Below are positions 7,893 to 15,706 of a stretch of 64,000 nucleotides of DNA, piece by piece. The translations under genes and the position numbers were made by a program. The notes under the pieces are model-generated. The model was not told where the DNA came from and did no database searches. It was given only the letters and a program-made list of their open reading frames with translations. The stretch spans positions 3,038,001-3,102,000 of the forward strand of contig NC_014376.1 of the NCBI RefSeq assembly GCF_000144625.1, in the 5' to 3' direction. The DNA comes from [Clostridium] saccharolyticum WM1 (GTDB lineage Bacteria; Bacillota; Clostridia; Lachnospirales; Lachnospiraceae). Within the stretch, counting starts at the first letter, position 1; every line of letters starts with the position of its first letter.

Positions 7893-9724
7893 TATCGTCC
7901 ACCTGCCTTTCCAAATAATTTTCCCTTGTACGCCGGAGCATGGACGGCAAGGTTATACCGCTCATTTCCGCACTTATACAGGCAGACACCACGCTGAGGG
8001 AACTTGATCAGGTTGTACTCCGATTCCTCCAGCTGCAAGGTATCCATATAAAACTGCTTATCGATGTTCCCGGCATTGAACAAAAAAGCATGTGCTGGGA
8101 TGGAGAACAGGGGCTTCGTCAGTTCCTTGATGCCTTCGATGTTGAAGTCCTCAAGGTTCTGGGAACTGAGTATGACCGCCGATTCCTTCTTACGCACACG
8201 CTTCATAAAGTTACGGATATATTCAATAGCGGTGAGGTTTGTCAGGAACAGATAGAGTTCATCAATCCCGGCTGCCGTATGCCCTTCTGTCAAAAGCTTA
8301 TCACTCATATAGGACAGGATGTTAAAGAGCAGAGCATTCTTCACATTCCTACTGGCTTGCAACAGTCCTTTTACGCCAAACACGACAAACCGATTTGAGG
8401 TGATGTTGGTATGCCCGTTAAAGAATTTGCTCTCAGCTCCTTGGCACATGGAGTGAAGGCCAAGGAGAATTTCCTGTAGCATTTCTGCCGTGAACAGTTG
8501 AAATTTGAACTTGTCATAGCTTTGGTATTCTTCCTGAATCAGCTGATAGAGGTCGGACAAAATGGGATAATCCTTTGATTCAAGAGCTCCGAAGTCTGTG
8601 CTGTCACTAATCTTAAACTGGCTGTAAAGCTTGCCCAGCATGATTTCAATCACATCGATGTGCTTGTCCTCAAAATCCTTGTAGCATCTGAAAAAGTCTT
8701 TCAGGAATGAAATATGCTGACTGAGCTTTGTTGCTTGTCTGAATGCAATGGGTGCATCTTTGTCCTGGGGAGATCCACCTTCATCCCATGTCTTTGGCTC
8801 CAAGGGATTGATCATGTACTCTCCAGACATCAAATCTACAAAACATCCGCCAAGGTTCTCTGCCAGTTCCACATACTCATGCTCCGGATCCAGACAGATG
8901 ACATTCTTTCCGGATTCTAAAATGTTGCACAAAATCAGTTTCAACAGATAGCTCTTGCCCTGACCAGAGTTCCCCAGAATGAGGATACAGGGATTGGTTT
9001 TATCATCATCCCTCTTGTCAAAGTCCACGATAACATTGGATCCGTATTTGTCTCTGCCGAGATAGAATCCGTTCGTATCCGTCTTGCCTGAATAGTTGAA
9101 GGGGTACAGGTTGGCTACTGAAGATGCCGGGAGCACCCGTTCAAACTGACTTCCAAACACATTTCGTCCAGCTGGCCCAACGCTGATGAAGCCTTGTTGC
9201 TGACGGAGCATAAGTCGATCCACATTCAATTTGCTTCGAACCAGTTCAGTAAGCACATCGGTCTGCAAGAGCTTCAGCCCGTCCATGTCACTTGCAGTCA
9301 GTTCAATAAACACAGCGCAGTGGAGCAAAGGTTCCCTATTTCTGTGCATGGTCGACACCAACGTGACCACGTCCTGCAGATTGCTTTCCGCAGTGACAGT
9401 CTGCTGAAGGTCATTGGTACTGGTGGAATGCATGCGGTTCTTATTGGCTGCATTATGAATGATTTTCTTTTCTTCAGTAGCAGTGACCTGTCTTGTATAA
9501 ATCCGAAGGGTCACTCCATCTTTCTCCCCCAAATGTCTAAGAATCGCCTGTTCATTGGTGTTTGTTGGATACTCACGGAGTGCCCAGACACATCTGAAAG
9601 TGTTTCCGCAGATGAAATGGTCCACGTTGAATTTGATTACTGATGGGACAATCATATCGATAAATGCCTTGATTCTCACATCCTCTTGCCCCATCAGATT
9701 CACTATTCCTTTTTTACTCACCAA
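7892..9724 (-). CDS. VirB4-family conjugal transfer ATPase
   Basis: About 610 residues. Walker A is GNSGQGKS near residue 250 in ILILGNSGQGKSYLLK; the segment LDPEHEYVELAENLGG is typical of VirB4/TraE/TraC; a Walker B-like strand lies in AAGIDELYLFLTN; and SSQNLEDF supplies the conserved Gln. VirB4 ATPases energise assembly and transport by the type IV secretion channel at the inner face of the membrane. The protein is shorter at the N-terminus than classical VirB4 (~800 residues), and the preceding gene may supply that part. The start is uncertain (TTG 9724 or a GTG/ATG downstream); the frame overlaps the upstream stop. Confidence 0.9.
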   Translation of the reverse strand: MVSKKGIVNLMGQEDVRIKAFIDMIVPSVIKFNVDHFICGNTFRCVWALREYPTNTNEQAILRHLGEKDGVTLRIYTRQVTATEEKKIIHNAANKNRMHSTSTNDLQQTVTAESNLQDVVTLVSTMHRNREPLLHCAVFIELTASDMDGLKLLQTDVLTELVRSKLNVDRLMLRQQQGFISVGPAGRNVFGSQFERVLPASSVANLYPFNYSGKTDTNGFYLGRDKYGSNVIVDFDKRDDDKTNPCILILGNSGQGKSYLLKLILCNILESGKNVICLDPEHEYVELAENLGGCFVDLMSGEYMINPLEPKTWDEGGSPQDKDAPIAFRQATKLSQHISFLKDFFRCYKDFEDKHIDVIEIMLGKLYSQFKISDSTDFGALESKDYPILSDLYQLIQEEYQSYDKFKFQLFTAEMLQEILLGLHSMCQGAESKFFNGHTNITSNRFVVFGVKGLLQASRNVKNALLFNILSYMSDKLLTEGHTAAGIDELYLFLTNLTAIEYIRNFMKRVRKKESAVILSSQNLEDFNIEGIKELTKPLFSIPAHAFLFNAGNIDKQFYMDTLQLEESEYNLIKFPQRGVCLYKCGNERYNLAVHAPAYKGKLFGKAGGR

Positions 9725-10319
9725 GAATCACCCACCTTTCACCATCAAAGTCCTCAAATTTCTCCGTTGTCACATTCTGCTCGTAATAGACACCCAGCAG
9801 TCTCTTGATATCCGCATTGTCTGCACGTCTTGCTGTAAAGCCCTGATCCTTTAGGCTTTTTTCTATTCTTGAGAGGTATGGAAACACATCGGATGCTTTG
9901 TCCTTTTGCTCTTTTACTTCACCCTTGTTCAGTCGAATAATGATGAGAAACTCACGGGCAGTAGCCATCTGTACCTGCATCCGATCAAGGTTTGTACTGT
10001 CCATTTGAAGCAGTTTTCGAATAACTGGGTTCGGCTCCGCATCCATCCGTCTTTTCAGATACTGCTTGTTTTCATCGAAATTCTCTTTCGAGTTCAGGCA
10101 AAGCATTTCAATTTCAGCAATCCCTTTAAGCACCGTCATCAAGGCATAAATCCTTGCACTGACGGTTGATTCTGACAGCACAGAGATATTGGTGGGATGA
10201 ATGATGAAATAGACCAGCTCTCCGTATGCCGTTTTGATACTGTAGTCCGTGAGGTCATCGATACTGATGAGTTCTCGTGTGGACTGCTTCTGTTTTTCTT
10301 TCTGTCGATTATTTTTCAA
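9714..10319 (-). CDS. VirB4-associated protein, possibly the detached VirB4 N-terminal domain
   Basis: About 201 residues. It begins with a basic patch and then alpha/beta segments such as YGELVYFIIHPTNISVL and REFLIIIRLNKGEV that look like the N-terminal domain of VirB4/TraC ATPases, which is missing from the next gene. It has no membrane segment. TTG at 10319 is the most likely start: GGAGG lies eight bases upstream inside the end of the VirB3-like gene, and an in-frame ATG at 10334 has no site. Its 3' end overlaps the ATPase gene by about ten bases. The split-VirB4 reading is an inference from order, length and general look. Confidence 0.6.
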   Translation of the reverse strand: MKNNRQKEKQKQSTRELISIDDLTDYSIKTAYGELVYFIIHPTNISVLSESTVSARIYALMTVLKGIAEIEMLCLNSKENFDENKQYLKRRMDAEPNPVIRKLLQMDSTNLDRMQVQMATAREFLIIIRLNKGEVKEQKDKASDVFPYLSRIEKSLKDQGFTARRADNADIKRLLGVYYEQNVTTEKFEDFDGERWVILGE

Positions 10320-10321
10320 AT

Positions 10322-10579
10322 TTAGAACCTCCATTCATATAACTGTTGTTTGAAAATAAAAAAGGCACCGGCATAACGGATAAAATCCAGAATGCTGATG
10401 TCTTCGAATCGAATGGATAAAAAGGCATAGGCTGCTGTTAATACGATTGGAATCATGATGCCCAGCTGCGCTAAGGCAAAGACAGAAATCAGGAGTCCAA
10501 CGCCAATGATTCCAATGTCTCTAAGCTCCCAAAGCCATAAAGTTGCTTTTGCTTTTAAATTGTCAGGGTACATATACAT
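10322..10579 (-). CDS. VirB3/PrgI-like conjugal transfer membrane protein
   Basis: A small protein of about 85 residues with two adjoining membrane segments (roughly residues 25-60). A YPDNLKAKATLWLW start and a FIRYAGAFFIFKQQLYEWRF end fit PrgI/VirB3-like subunits of Gram-positive T4SS. Its position between VirB6-like and VirB4-like genes is the standard order VirB6-VirB3-VirB4. The start at ATG 10579 is placed by AGAGGTG upstream. Confidence 0.75.
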   Translation of the reverse strand: MYMYPDNLKAKATLWLWELRDIGIIGVGLLISVFALAQLGIMIPIVLTAAYAFLSIRFEDISILDFIRYAGAFFIFKQQLYEWRF

Positions 10580-10595
10580 CCTTATCACCTCTCCT

Positions 10596-11498
10596 CTATT
10601 TTGGTATTGCCTGTGCTATCGTTCTTGTCGTGTTCACCGCTGCCTGAGCGGTATAAACCGCACTCATTACATTTGCTTTGGTCGAAGTGTCCAGACCAAA
10701 TGCACCTGCAATCCTTGGCACTTCTCCTGCTGAAAGCATCAGCCCAAGGCCAAGCAAGGCGTGATCTTTCACGACCATAAGTCCAGCAGTCAAGATGGTC
10801 GCCTGTAGGAAAGTGGTCAAACACAGTCCGATGATTTGCTTCGTCCATTGGATGAAGCCATCGATGTAACCCCTTGGTACTGAGAACATATATAAGCTTC
10901 CGACTGCAATCTGTATAAGTAGAATGCCTCCTCGCTTAAGGTTTGCGAAGAACACCTTGATGACCGCATATCCCATGAGAATCACAATAAAGAGTCCCAT
11001 GATGGGGCTGGTAATTGTTGAAAGACCACCAAATACCCCAGCACTTCCAATCATCGAGACATCATTTATCTTTCCGAGTTCTCCAATGATACTGTTGGCA
11101 AGATCCCCAATTCCGCTTCCATGTCCCGTAAGGCCATTGGCCAAACTCGATTGTAGATTCACTGAAAGCTTGTAGAGTTCGATGGGTGCTGTTGTGAACA
11201 AACTGACCGCCATAAAGCCCTTAATGGCATTGAGCGCTGCATCTTTCACACTTCCTCTTCCATACTGATATTCAATACCAGTTTCAAAACACGATACGAC
11301 AAGCCCTATTCCATAAAGAGCCCAAGCTAGATACGAAAAGAACAGAACGATGCTCTGCACCCAAGTCATATCAAACAGCTCTACGCCCATGTTGCCCATC
11401 TGGGCAAAGAAATCCGCAAGGAAACCAACCAGATGGCCATAAAACCAGTTGATGATCTGGTCCATCACATCTCCCATGACAAAATCCCATATAAACAA
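10596..11498 (-). CDS. VirB6/TrbL-like polytopic channel protein
   Basis: A 300-residue integral membrane protein with about six hydrophobic segments (near residues 48-70, 90-110, 150-180, 188-210, 220-245 and 248-268) and an amphipathic N-terminus (INWFYGHLVGFLADFF). The GYAVIKVFFANLKRGGILLIQIAVG segment is characteristic of the TrbL-family (DUF6045-type) subunits of Clostridia ICEs. It forms the membrane part of the DNA-transfer channel. The start is a TTG at 11498 with AAAGGAGGG eight bases upstream. It is followed within 20 bases by the VirB3-like gene. Confidence 0.8.
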   Translation of the reverse strand: MFIWDFVMGDVMDQIINWFYGHLVGFLADFFAQMGNMGVELFDMTWVQSIVLFFSYLAWALYGIGLVVSCFETGIEYQYGRGSVKDAALNAIKGFMAVSLFTTAPIELYKLSVNLQSSLANGLTGHGSGIGDLANSIIGELGKINDVSMIGSAGVFGGLSTITSPIMGLFIVILMGYAVIKVFFANLKRGGILLIQIAVGSLYMFSVPRGYIDGFIQWTKQIIGLCLTTFLQATILTAGLMVVKDHALLGLGLMLSAGEVPRIAGAFGLDTSTKANVMSAVYTAQAAVNTTRTIAQAIPK

Positions 11499-11559
11499 TG
11501 ACGGATCCCTCCTTTCAAAAAGAGTAAAGGCATGCCGCTATTAAACGACATGCCTGTTC

Positions 11560-11997
11560 TTACATCTGTTGGTTCATAGTCAAACCACTTTCGAGTTCTT
11601 GAGCTTGATCTTTAAACAGCTCTGCATACTCCTTTACCGAATTGGAGAACGTCTTATAGTCTGATGCCGTTGGTTCGTAAGCATACCATTCCGCAGTTCC
11701 GTTGTAGACCCAAACATGAGGCTCCATTCCTTCTCTGAAGTTTGGATTACTCAGCTTCTTCTTGCCCCAGATATCCGTGAATTTCAGAACCAGCGAATCA
11801 ATCACGCCATCCCTTTTATCAAGCACTGTGGCTTTGATGCCTTCATATTTCAGATGCGTTCCCATCGTTACAAATTCAAGCTTCATCCTTGTTTTATCAC
11901 CCAAGGTTCCATAACAGGCTTTACCAATGAAATTCACATGTTCAAACCCGTTGTTCTTCTCGAAAAACTTCCGTAGTTCCTGTTCAAAAAAATTCAT
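11560..11997 (-). CDS. Hypothetical ICE accessory protein ending TMNQQM
   Basis: About 145 residues from ATG 11997, with GGAGG seven bases upstream. It is a soluble alpha/beta protein with KACYGTLGDKTRMKLEFV and EPHVWVYNGTAEWYAYEP stretches that I associate with uncharacterised proteins of Clostridia conjugative elements. It ends in ESGLTMNQQM, a looser version of the Met-ending tail. It is the first secretion-operon gene after the cargo block and must once have followed the VirB2-like gene now at 22.1 kb directly. Confidence 0.5.
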   Translation of the reverse strand: MNFFEQELRKFFEKNNGFEHVNFIGKACYGTLGDKTRMKLEFVTMGTHLKYEGIKATVLDKRDGVIDSLVLKFTDIWGKKKLSNPNFREGMEPHVWVYNGTAEWYAYEPTASDYKTFSNSVKEYAELFKDQAQELESGLTMNQQM

Positions 11998-12017
11998 TCC
12001 CATGCCTCCTTTACATT

Positions 12018-12050
12018 CCAAGAATAGTCCAGAGTATCCTTGCGTAAAGG
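12018..12050 (+). repeat. Imperfect direct repeat A at the left edge of the cargo block
   Basis: The 33 bases starting CCAAGAATAGTCCAGAGTAT match repeat B (15434) at about 30 positions and repeat C (22146) more weakly. Repeat C is the coding 3' end of the VirB2-like gene, so A appears to be a decayed copy of that end left at the cargo junction. Confidence 0.55.
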
Positions 12051-12101
12051 CGGTGACCTAATACTGTTTTTCATCTTAAAATCCTCCAGTCGGTCTTAAT
12101 T

Positions 12102-12137
12102 ACACTCCCTCCACCATACAATATGGTGAGGGGGTGT
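12102..12137 (+). promoter_or_regulatory. Hairpin covering the ribosome-binding site of ydcZ-like gene
   Basis: ACACTCCCTCCACCATA pairs almost fully with TATGGTGAGGGGGTGT, leaving a loop of only a few bases. The right arm contains the GAGGGGGTG ribosome site used by ATG 12142. A stem this strong would hide the site, so translation is probably conditional; the trigger is unknown. Confidence 0.5.
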
Positions 12138-12141
12138 GCGC

Positions 12142-12555
12142 ATGGCAGTTATTTTAGCGTTACTGGCAGGAGTTTTTACTGCGGTTGAGTCCAGCATCAA
12201 CTCCCAGCTTGGTAAGCAAATCACTCCCAGCATTGCCACGCTTCACAGCCTTGCAACGGGAGCAGTTTTTATGCTTATCATCAGTTTGGTGCGTGGATCA
12301 TCTTCACGATACATACAGGTTTTCTCAATTAGTCCCGTTTGGCTCATCGGTGGTTTCTTTGGGGCAATGATCATCTATCTATCCTCACGAGCCATTCCTG
12401 TGCTTGGTGTTTCAAAAGCCTTGACACTGATTCTTACTGCACAAATCATAACCGGTCTTTTGATTGATTTGTTTTTTGAAGGGGTTCGTATTGATTTTTA
12501 TAAAGTGTTCGGTGTACTGTTTTTACTTCTTGGCGCAAACCTTGTTATACGTTAA
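12142..12555 (+). CDS. YdcZ-type small DMT-superfamily transporter
   Basis: A protein of about 137 residues with four to five membrane segments. The start AVILALLAGVFTAVESSINSQLG and the GALFFGAM-like GGFFGAMIIYLSSRAIPVLG motif fit the YdcZ (DUF606) branch of drug/metabolite transporters, which work as short proteins. ATG 12142 is chosen over an in-frame GTG at 12136 because the GAGGGGGTG site ends there. It is the only plus-strand cargo gene on this side and is closed by a strong terminator, so it is a self-contained unit. Confidence 0.8.
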   Translation: MAVILALLAGVFTAVESSINSQLGKQITPSIATLHSLATGAVFMLIISLVRGSSSRYIQVFSISPVWLIGGFFGAMIIYLSSRAIPVLGVSKALTLILTAQIITGLLIDLFFEGVRIDFYKVFGVLFLLLGANLVIR

Positions 12556-12591
12556 AGGGCGTTGATTGCAAAATACAATCAACGCCCTTTG
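12554..12591. terminator. Intrinsic terminator after ydcZ-like gene
   Basis: AAAGGGCGTTGATTG and CAATCAACGCCCTTT pair perfectly around a seven-base loop, directly after the stop codon. A-rich and T-rich flanks allow it to work for both strands, ending ydcZ and the AI-2E-type permease gene. Confidence 0.85.
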
Positions 12592-12604
12592 GCTTTTATA
12601 TCAC

Positions 12605-13678
12605 TTATTTGAACAGTTTAATTGTTCCTGTGTCATTGAGATGCCGCAATAGAGAAAGCAATATCGGAAAACCGAACAGACCGAACACACCGAAAAGCTG
12701 CGCCCCCACAAACATACTGGCCAAGGTGACAATTGGATGTAGCCCAATTTGACTGCCTACGATTTTGGGTTCCAGTATGTTGCGGATAACTGTAATAATT
12801 AAATAAACCACCAGCAGCCCGATTGCCAACGGATAGTTTCCTTGGATGGCAGTAATTACCGTCCATGGAATCATAATACCGCCGGTACCCAGCACGGGTA
12901 GAATGTCAAAGATGGAGATAGCCAATGCAATTAAAATTGCATTGGGAACACCGATAATGGACAGCCCGATGGCAAGCTCTACAAAGGTGATGCTCATAAT
13001 CAAGGCATAGGAACGGATGCAGACAAAGAGCGTGCCCACCACATAGTTCTTTACTTGCAGTAGCAGCGCTCTGGCCTTATCGGATAGCTGTCGAGAGGCA
13101 AAGCCCACCAGCATATCGTAATCGCCTGCAATGAAAAACGTGGAGATGACCATAAGCAGAAGCTTGATGAAAATCCCCGGCAAAGACGAAGCGTAACCGG
13201 ATAACGCACTTACAGATTGCACAGACAGGTTTGTCACAAGCTCTCCAATAGACTGAACAAACTGGGAAAACATATCGTTTAGTGCCGCAACAAGTGCGGG
13301 GTCCATCTTGAAGATGATTTGTTCAATGCCATTAAAAAAGGCACTAAGCGCCGGCTCAATTTCCGCTGTGTAAACTGAAGGCAATACCGATACCATGTCG
13401 ATTGTGGAGGTAACCAGCTTGATACCCAAAAGCACCAGCAGTAGTCCAATTATGCTGTAAAACAAAAGCACCAGCAGCAAGACCACAGGCTTATAAGGCA
13501 GCTTGGTTTTTTGGGATATAAACCTTGCGGGCGTTTTTAGAATATATGCAAACAAAAATGCCAGTAAAAACGGCGCAAGCAGCCCAAATCCATATTTCAC
13601 GGTAATATATACAAGTAACGCAATCTGACCGCCATAGAGCAGATTTACTATAAATCGTTTTCGTTTTTCGTAGTCCAT
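12605..13678 (-). CDS. AI-2E family transporter (PF01594-type permease)
   Basis: A 357-residue protein with about eight membrane segments in the arrangement of the AI-2E/YtvI/PerM family: paired helices at residues ~15-85, a periplasmic-type amphipathic region (~85-170), then VVSTFFIAGDYDML and the conserved SIFDILPVLGTGGIMIPW motif near residue 265, ending with EPKIVGSQIGLHPIVTL. Members export small molecules or act as Na+/H+ antiporters; the substrate here is unknown. It has a weak ribosome site and lies in the cargo block. Confidence 0.85.
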   Translation of the reverse strand: MDYEKRKRFIVNLLYGGQIALLVYITVKYGFGLLAPFLLAFLFAYILKTPARFISQKTKLPYKPVVLLLVLLFYSIIGLLLVLLGIKLVTSTIDMVSVLPSVYTAEIEPALSAFFNGIEQIIFKMDPALVAALNDMFSQFVQSIGELVTNLSVQSVSALSGYASSLPGIFIKLLLMVISTFFIAGDYDMLVGFASRQLSDKARALLLQVKNYVVGTLFVCIRSYALIMSITFVELAIGLSIIGVPNAILIALAISIFDILPVLGTGGIMIPWTVITAIQGNYPLAIGLLVVYLIITVIRNILEPKIVGSQIGLHPIVTLASMFVGAQLFGVFGLFGFPILLSLLRHLNDTGTIKLFK

Positions 13679-13788
13679 ATTTTTCTCATTTCTGCAAGGT
13701 AATTATTCCATATTGAAAATACTGTTTTTGTTACAGCTATTTAAGTCCGGTGCCTAAAAAATATATTAAGCAAATTCATTTAAATTCA

Positions 13789-15123
13789 TCACGCATCGGT
13801 TTCGCCAGCCGCAGGATTTTCTAAGCAAACCAAAGCCGTTTCTACCTGATGATCACGGATTTCTGTGACCTTTATCACCAGTCCCTCCGTCTCCACCTCG
13901 GCGGTGGAGCCGTCCTGCGGAATTGTGCCAAGAGCTCCGAAAATCAATCCATTAAAGGTATCATATTCCTCACAGGGAAGTGCTACGCCAAGTGCTTTGG
14001 AAACCTCCGCAAGCGGGGCGTCACCATGGATTTTCCATGTCTTAGAGTCAACCGTTTCAATCAGCGGTACTTCGTTCTTGGTGGGTTCATCATCTCCCAA
14101 GTCGCCCACAAGCTGCTCAACGAGGTCATTAAGGGTGATAATACCAACCATTCCACCGTATTCGTCAAGTACCACCGCCAAGGTGTTGTGGCTATGCTTC
14201 ATGTTGCGAAAGAGCACATCAGCCTTGACACTCTCGGGTACAAAGTAGGCAGGCTTTACCGCTGCCTGCATCACAGCCTCTCGGCTTTTGTCCTCCAAGC
14301 GAAAATAGTCCTTTGCGTTGAGAATACCCATAATATTATCGGCAGATTCATCGCAAACAGGGTACAGGGTGTGGCGGCTGTTATGGATGGTGGCTTTCCA
14401 ATCTTCCATGCTTTCCTCCAGCCACAACAGGGAAATCTCTGTTCGGTGGGTAGCAATGTCTCCGGCAGTCAAATCATCAAACTCAAAGACATTTTGGATA
14501 AACTGCTTTTCCTCATGGTCAATCGCGCCCTTTTCGCTGCCCACATCCACCATCATGCGGATTTCCTCCTCGCTGACCTCCATATCATCGGCATTGGGGT
14601 CAATACCCAGCAGATGCAAAATTGCATTGGTAGAAATCGTCAAAAACCAAACGATGGGTGCAAACAGCTTAGCGATGCCGGTGATGAGTGCAGACATACC
14701 CAGTGCCAGTGCCTCTGCCTTGCGCATAGCAACCCGCTTGGGCACCAGCTCACCGAAAATCAGTGTAAAGTAAGAAAGCACAAGGGTGATGACCACTACT
14801 GCAATGGCATCCAATGTGGCAGCAGGCACGGTCACTCCAAGACCAATCAGCCAAGCGACCAAGCCATCAGAAAAATTTTCCGCTGCAAAGGCACTGCCCA
14901 AAAATCCGGACAGGGTAATTGCTACCTGTATGGTTGCCAGAAATCGTGCAGGCTGGCTGGTGAGCCGTGCAAGGCGCACCGCTCGTTTGTCGCCTTCGGC
15001 AGCCAACTTTGCAAGCCTGCTGTCGTTCATTGAAATAACTGCAATTTCCCCACAGGCAAAGACTGCGTTGAGTGCAATCAAAAGCACCTGTAATAAAATC
15101 ATAAATATAATAGAACTTTCCAA
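13789..15123 (-). CDS. CNNM/CorC-family hemolysin-like transporter with CBS pair
   Basis: A 444-residue protein. An N-terminal CNNM (DUF21) domain with four membrane segments (residues ~5-190) is followed by two CBS domains (~210-335; LDEYGGMVGIITLNDLVEQLVGD is the conserved CBS/GD motif) and a C-terminal CorC_HlyC domain (~350-430). The family is tied to Mg2+ and Co2+ efflux or homeostasis; the old name hemolysin (TlyC) is misleading. TTG 15123 is the start, with GGAGGATTTTATT upstream. An attenuator-like leader with its own promoter precedes it (separate entries), so expression is probably ligand- or translation-controlled. Confidence 0.85.
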   Translation of the reverse strand: MESSIIFMILLQVLLIALNAVFACGEIAVISMNDSRLAKLAAEGDKRAVRLARLTSQPARFLATIQVAITLSGFLGSAFAAENFSDGLVAWLIGLGVTVPAATLDAIAVVVITLVLSYFTLIFGELVPKRVAMRKAEALALGMSALITGIAKLFAPIVWFLTISTNAILHLLGIDPNADDMEVSEEEIRMMVDVGSEKGAIDHEEKQFIQNVFEFDDLTAGDIATHRTEISLLWLEESMEDWKATIHNSRHTLYPVCDESADNIMGILNAKDYFRLEDKSREAVMQAAVKPAYFVPESVKADVLFRNMKHSHNTLAVVLDEYGGMVGIITLNDLVEQLVGDLGDDEPTKNEVPLIETVDSKTWKIHGDAPLAEVSKALGVALPCEEYDTFNGLIFGALGTIPQDGSTAEVETEGLVIKVTEIRDHQVETALVCLENPAAGETDA

Positions 15124-15173
15124 AATAAAATCCTCCTCAAAATTAATACCATTTTGTAATTAAAACACAAAAA

Positions 15174-15215
15174 GACACAGCCTACTGCGCTACTCTCGTA
15201 AGCATAGGCTATGTC
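15174..15215 (-). terminator. Leader terminator (attenuator) ahead of the CNNM/CorC gene
   Basis: On the minus strand GACATAGCCTATGC pairs with GCAGTAGGCTGTGTC and is followed by TTTTTGTGTTTT, giving an intrinsic terminator about 50 bases before the start codon. Because it lies between promoter and gene, read-through must be regulated. ATGTC and GACAT elements just upstream could form a competing pairing. Confidence 0.7.
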
Positions 15216-15294
15216 CTATTCGGCTTAATATATGACATGAAGGAGGCTTATCTCCGTTATTACTGTCAGCATCGTCCATAATTTGTATGTCCAT
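15190..15294 (-). CDS. Putative 34-codon leader peptide in the CNNM/CorC attenuator
   Basis: An ATG at 15294 opens a 34-codon frame beginning MDIQIMDDADSN and ending HSLCLRE. Its stop at 15190 falls inside the terminator hairpin, and its last eight codons form the left arm. A translating ribosome would cover that arm and block termination. The start lies about 20 bases after the predicted transcription start. An AGGGAG site directly abuts the ATG, which is closer than ideal. The overlap geometry is what supports it; there is no homologue I can name. Confidence 0.45.
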   Translation of the reverse strand: MDIQIMDDADSNNGDKPPSCHILSRIGHSLCLRE

Positions 15295-15320
15295 CTCCCT
15301 TCAAAATAAGTATGCTTAAA

Positions 15321-15349
15321 ATCATACCAAAAGCAATGGTATCGGTCAA
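15321..15349 (-). promoter_or_regulatory. Sigma-A-type promoter for the leader and CNNM/CorC gene
   Basis: On the minus strand TTGACC (15344-15349) and TATGAT (15321-15326) are separated by exactly 17 bases. Transcription would begin near 15313 and give a leader of about 190 bases. Confidence 0.75.
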
Positions 15350-15433
15350 TAAACAAACTGTTAATTATTATATGCACAAAGGTTATGCTCAGATTTTTTA
15401 CTAAACAAAATCGGTGAAAGCTCACTCTATAAC

Positions 15434-15466
15434 CCAAGTATAGTCCAGGATATCCTTGCATAAGGG
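15434..15466 (+). repeat. Imperfect direct repeat B inside the cargo block
   Basis: CCAAGTATAGTCCAGGATAT and the bases following match repeat A (12018) at about 30 of 33 positions and are similar to the VirB2-like gene end (repeat C, 22146). It divides the cargo into a ydcZ/AI-2E/CNNM module and an APH/ABC/chrB module. Confidence 0.55.
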
Positions 15467-15706
15467 GAGATCGTAAGATTGGATATTTTAGTGTTATTTT
15501 CACAGATGTAATCTGCTTTGCTTGTTGTTTGTAGCTTGTTGGCATGGTAACATAAAAGTGTCCCTACAAATAGAAACGCTTTTTCCTATGGGCAAATGGA
15601 CGGCTGACTCCTACTCTTGGGATAACGAGAAGTGCTATAAGAATGCTGTCATTTCGTCAAATATCTATAATGCGTATATGATCACGATGTAAAATTATAT
15701 GAACAT
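15467..15706. other. Intergenic stretch with a short gene remnant
   Basis: No full gene is supported. A plus-strand frame from about 15589 (MGKWTADSYSW...) reads 34 codons to a TAA near 15690 with natural-looking composition but no ribosome site or recognised family. It is probably the decayed 3' end of a lost gene at the module junction. Confidence 0.3.

Noticed and set aside
13849..15033. 394-codon plus-strand frame opposite the CNNM/CorC gene
   Set aside because: Antisense shadow; the minus-strand protein has full family motifs.
15225..15545. 106-codon minus-strand frame upstream of the CNNM/CorC gene
   Set aside because: It spans the promoter and repeat B, with no ribosome site; the 15190-15294 leader frame fits the transcript better.
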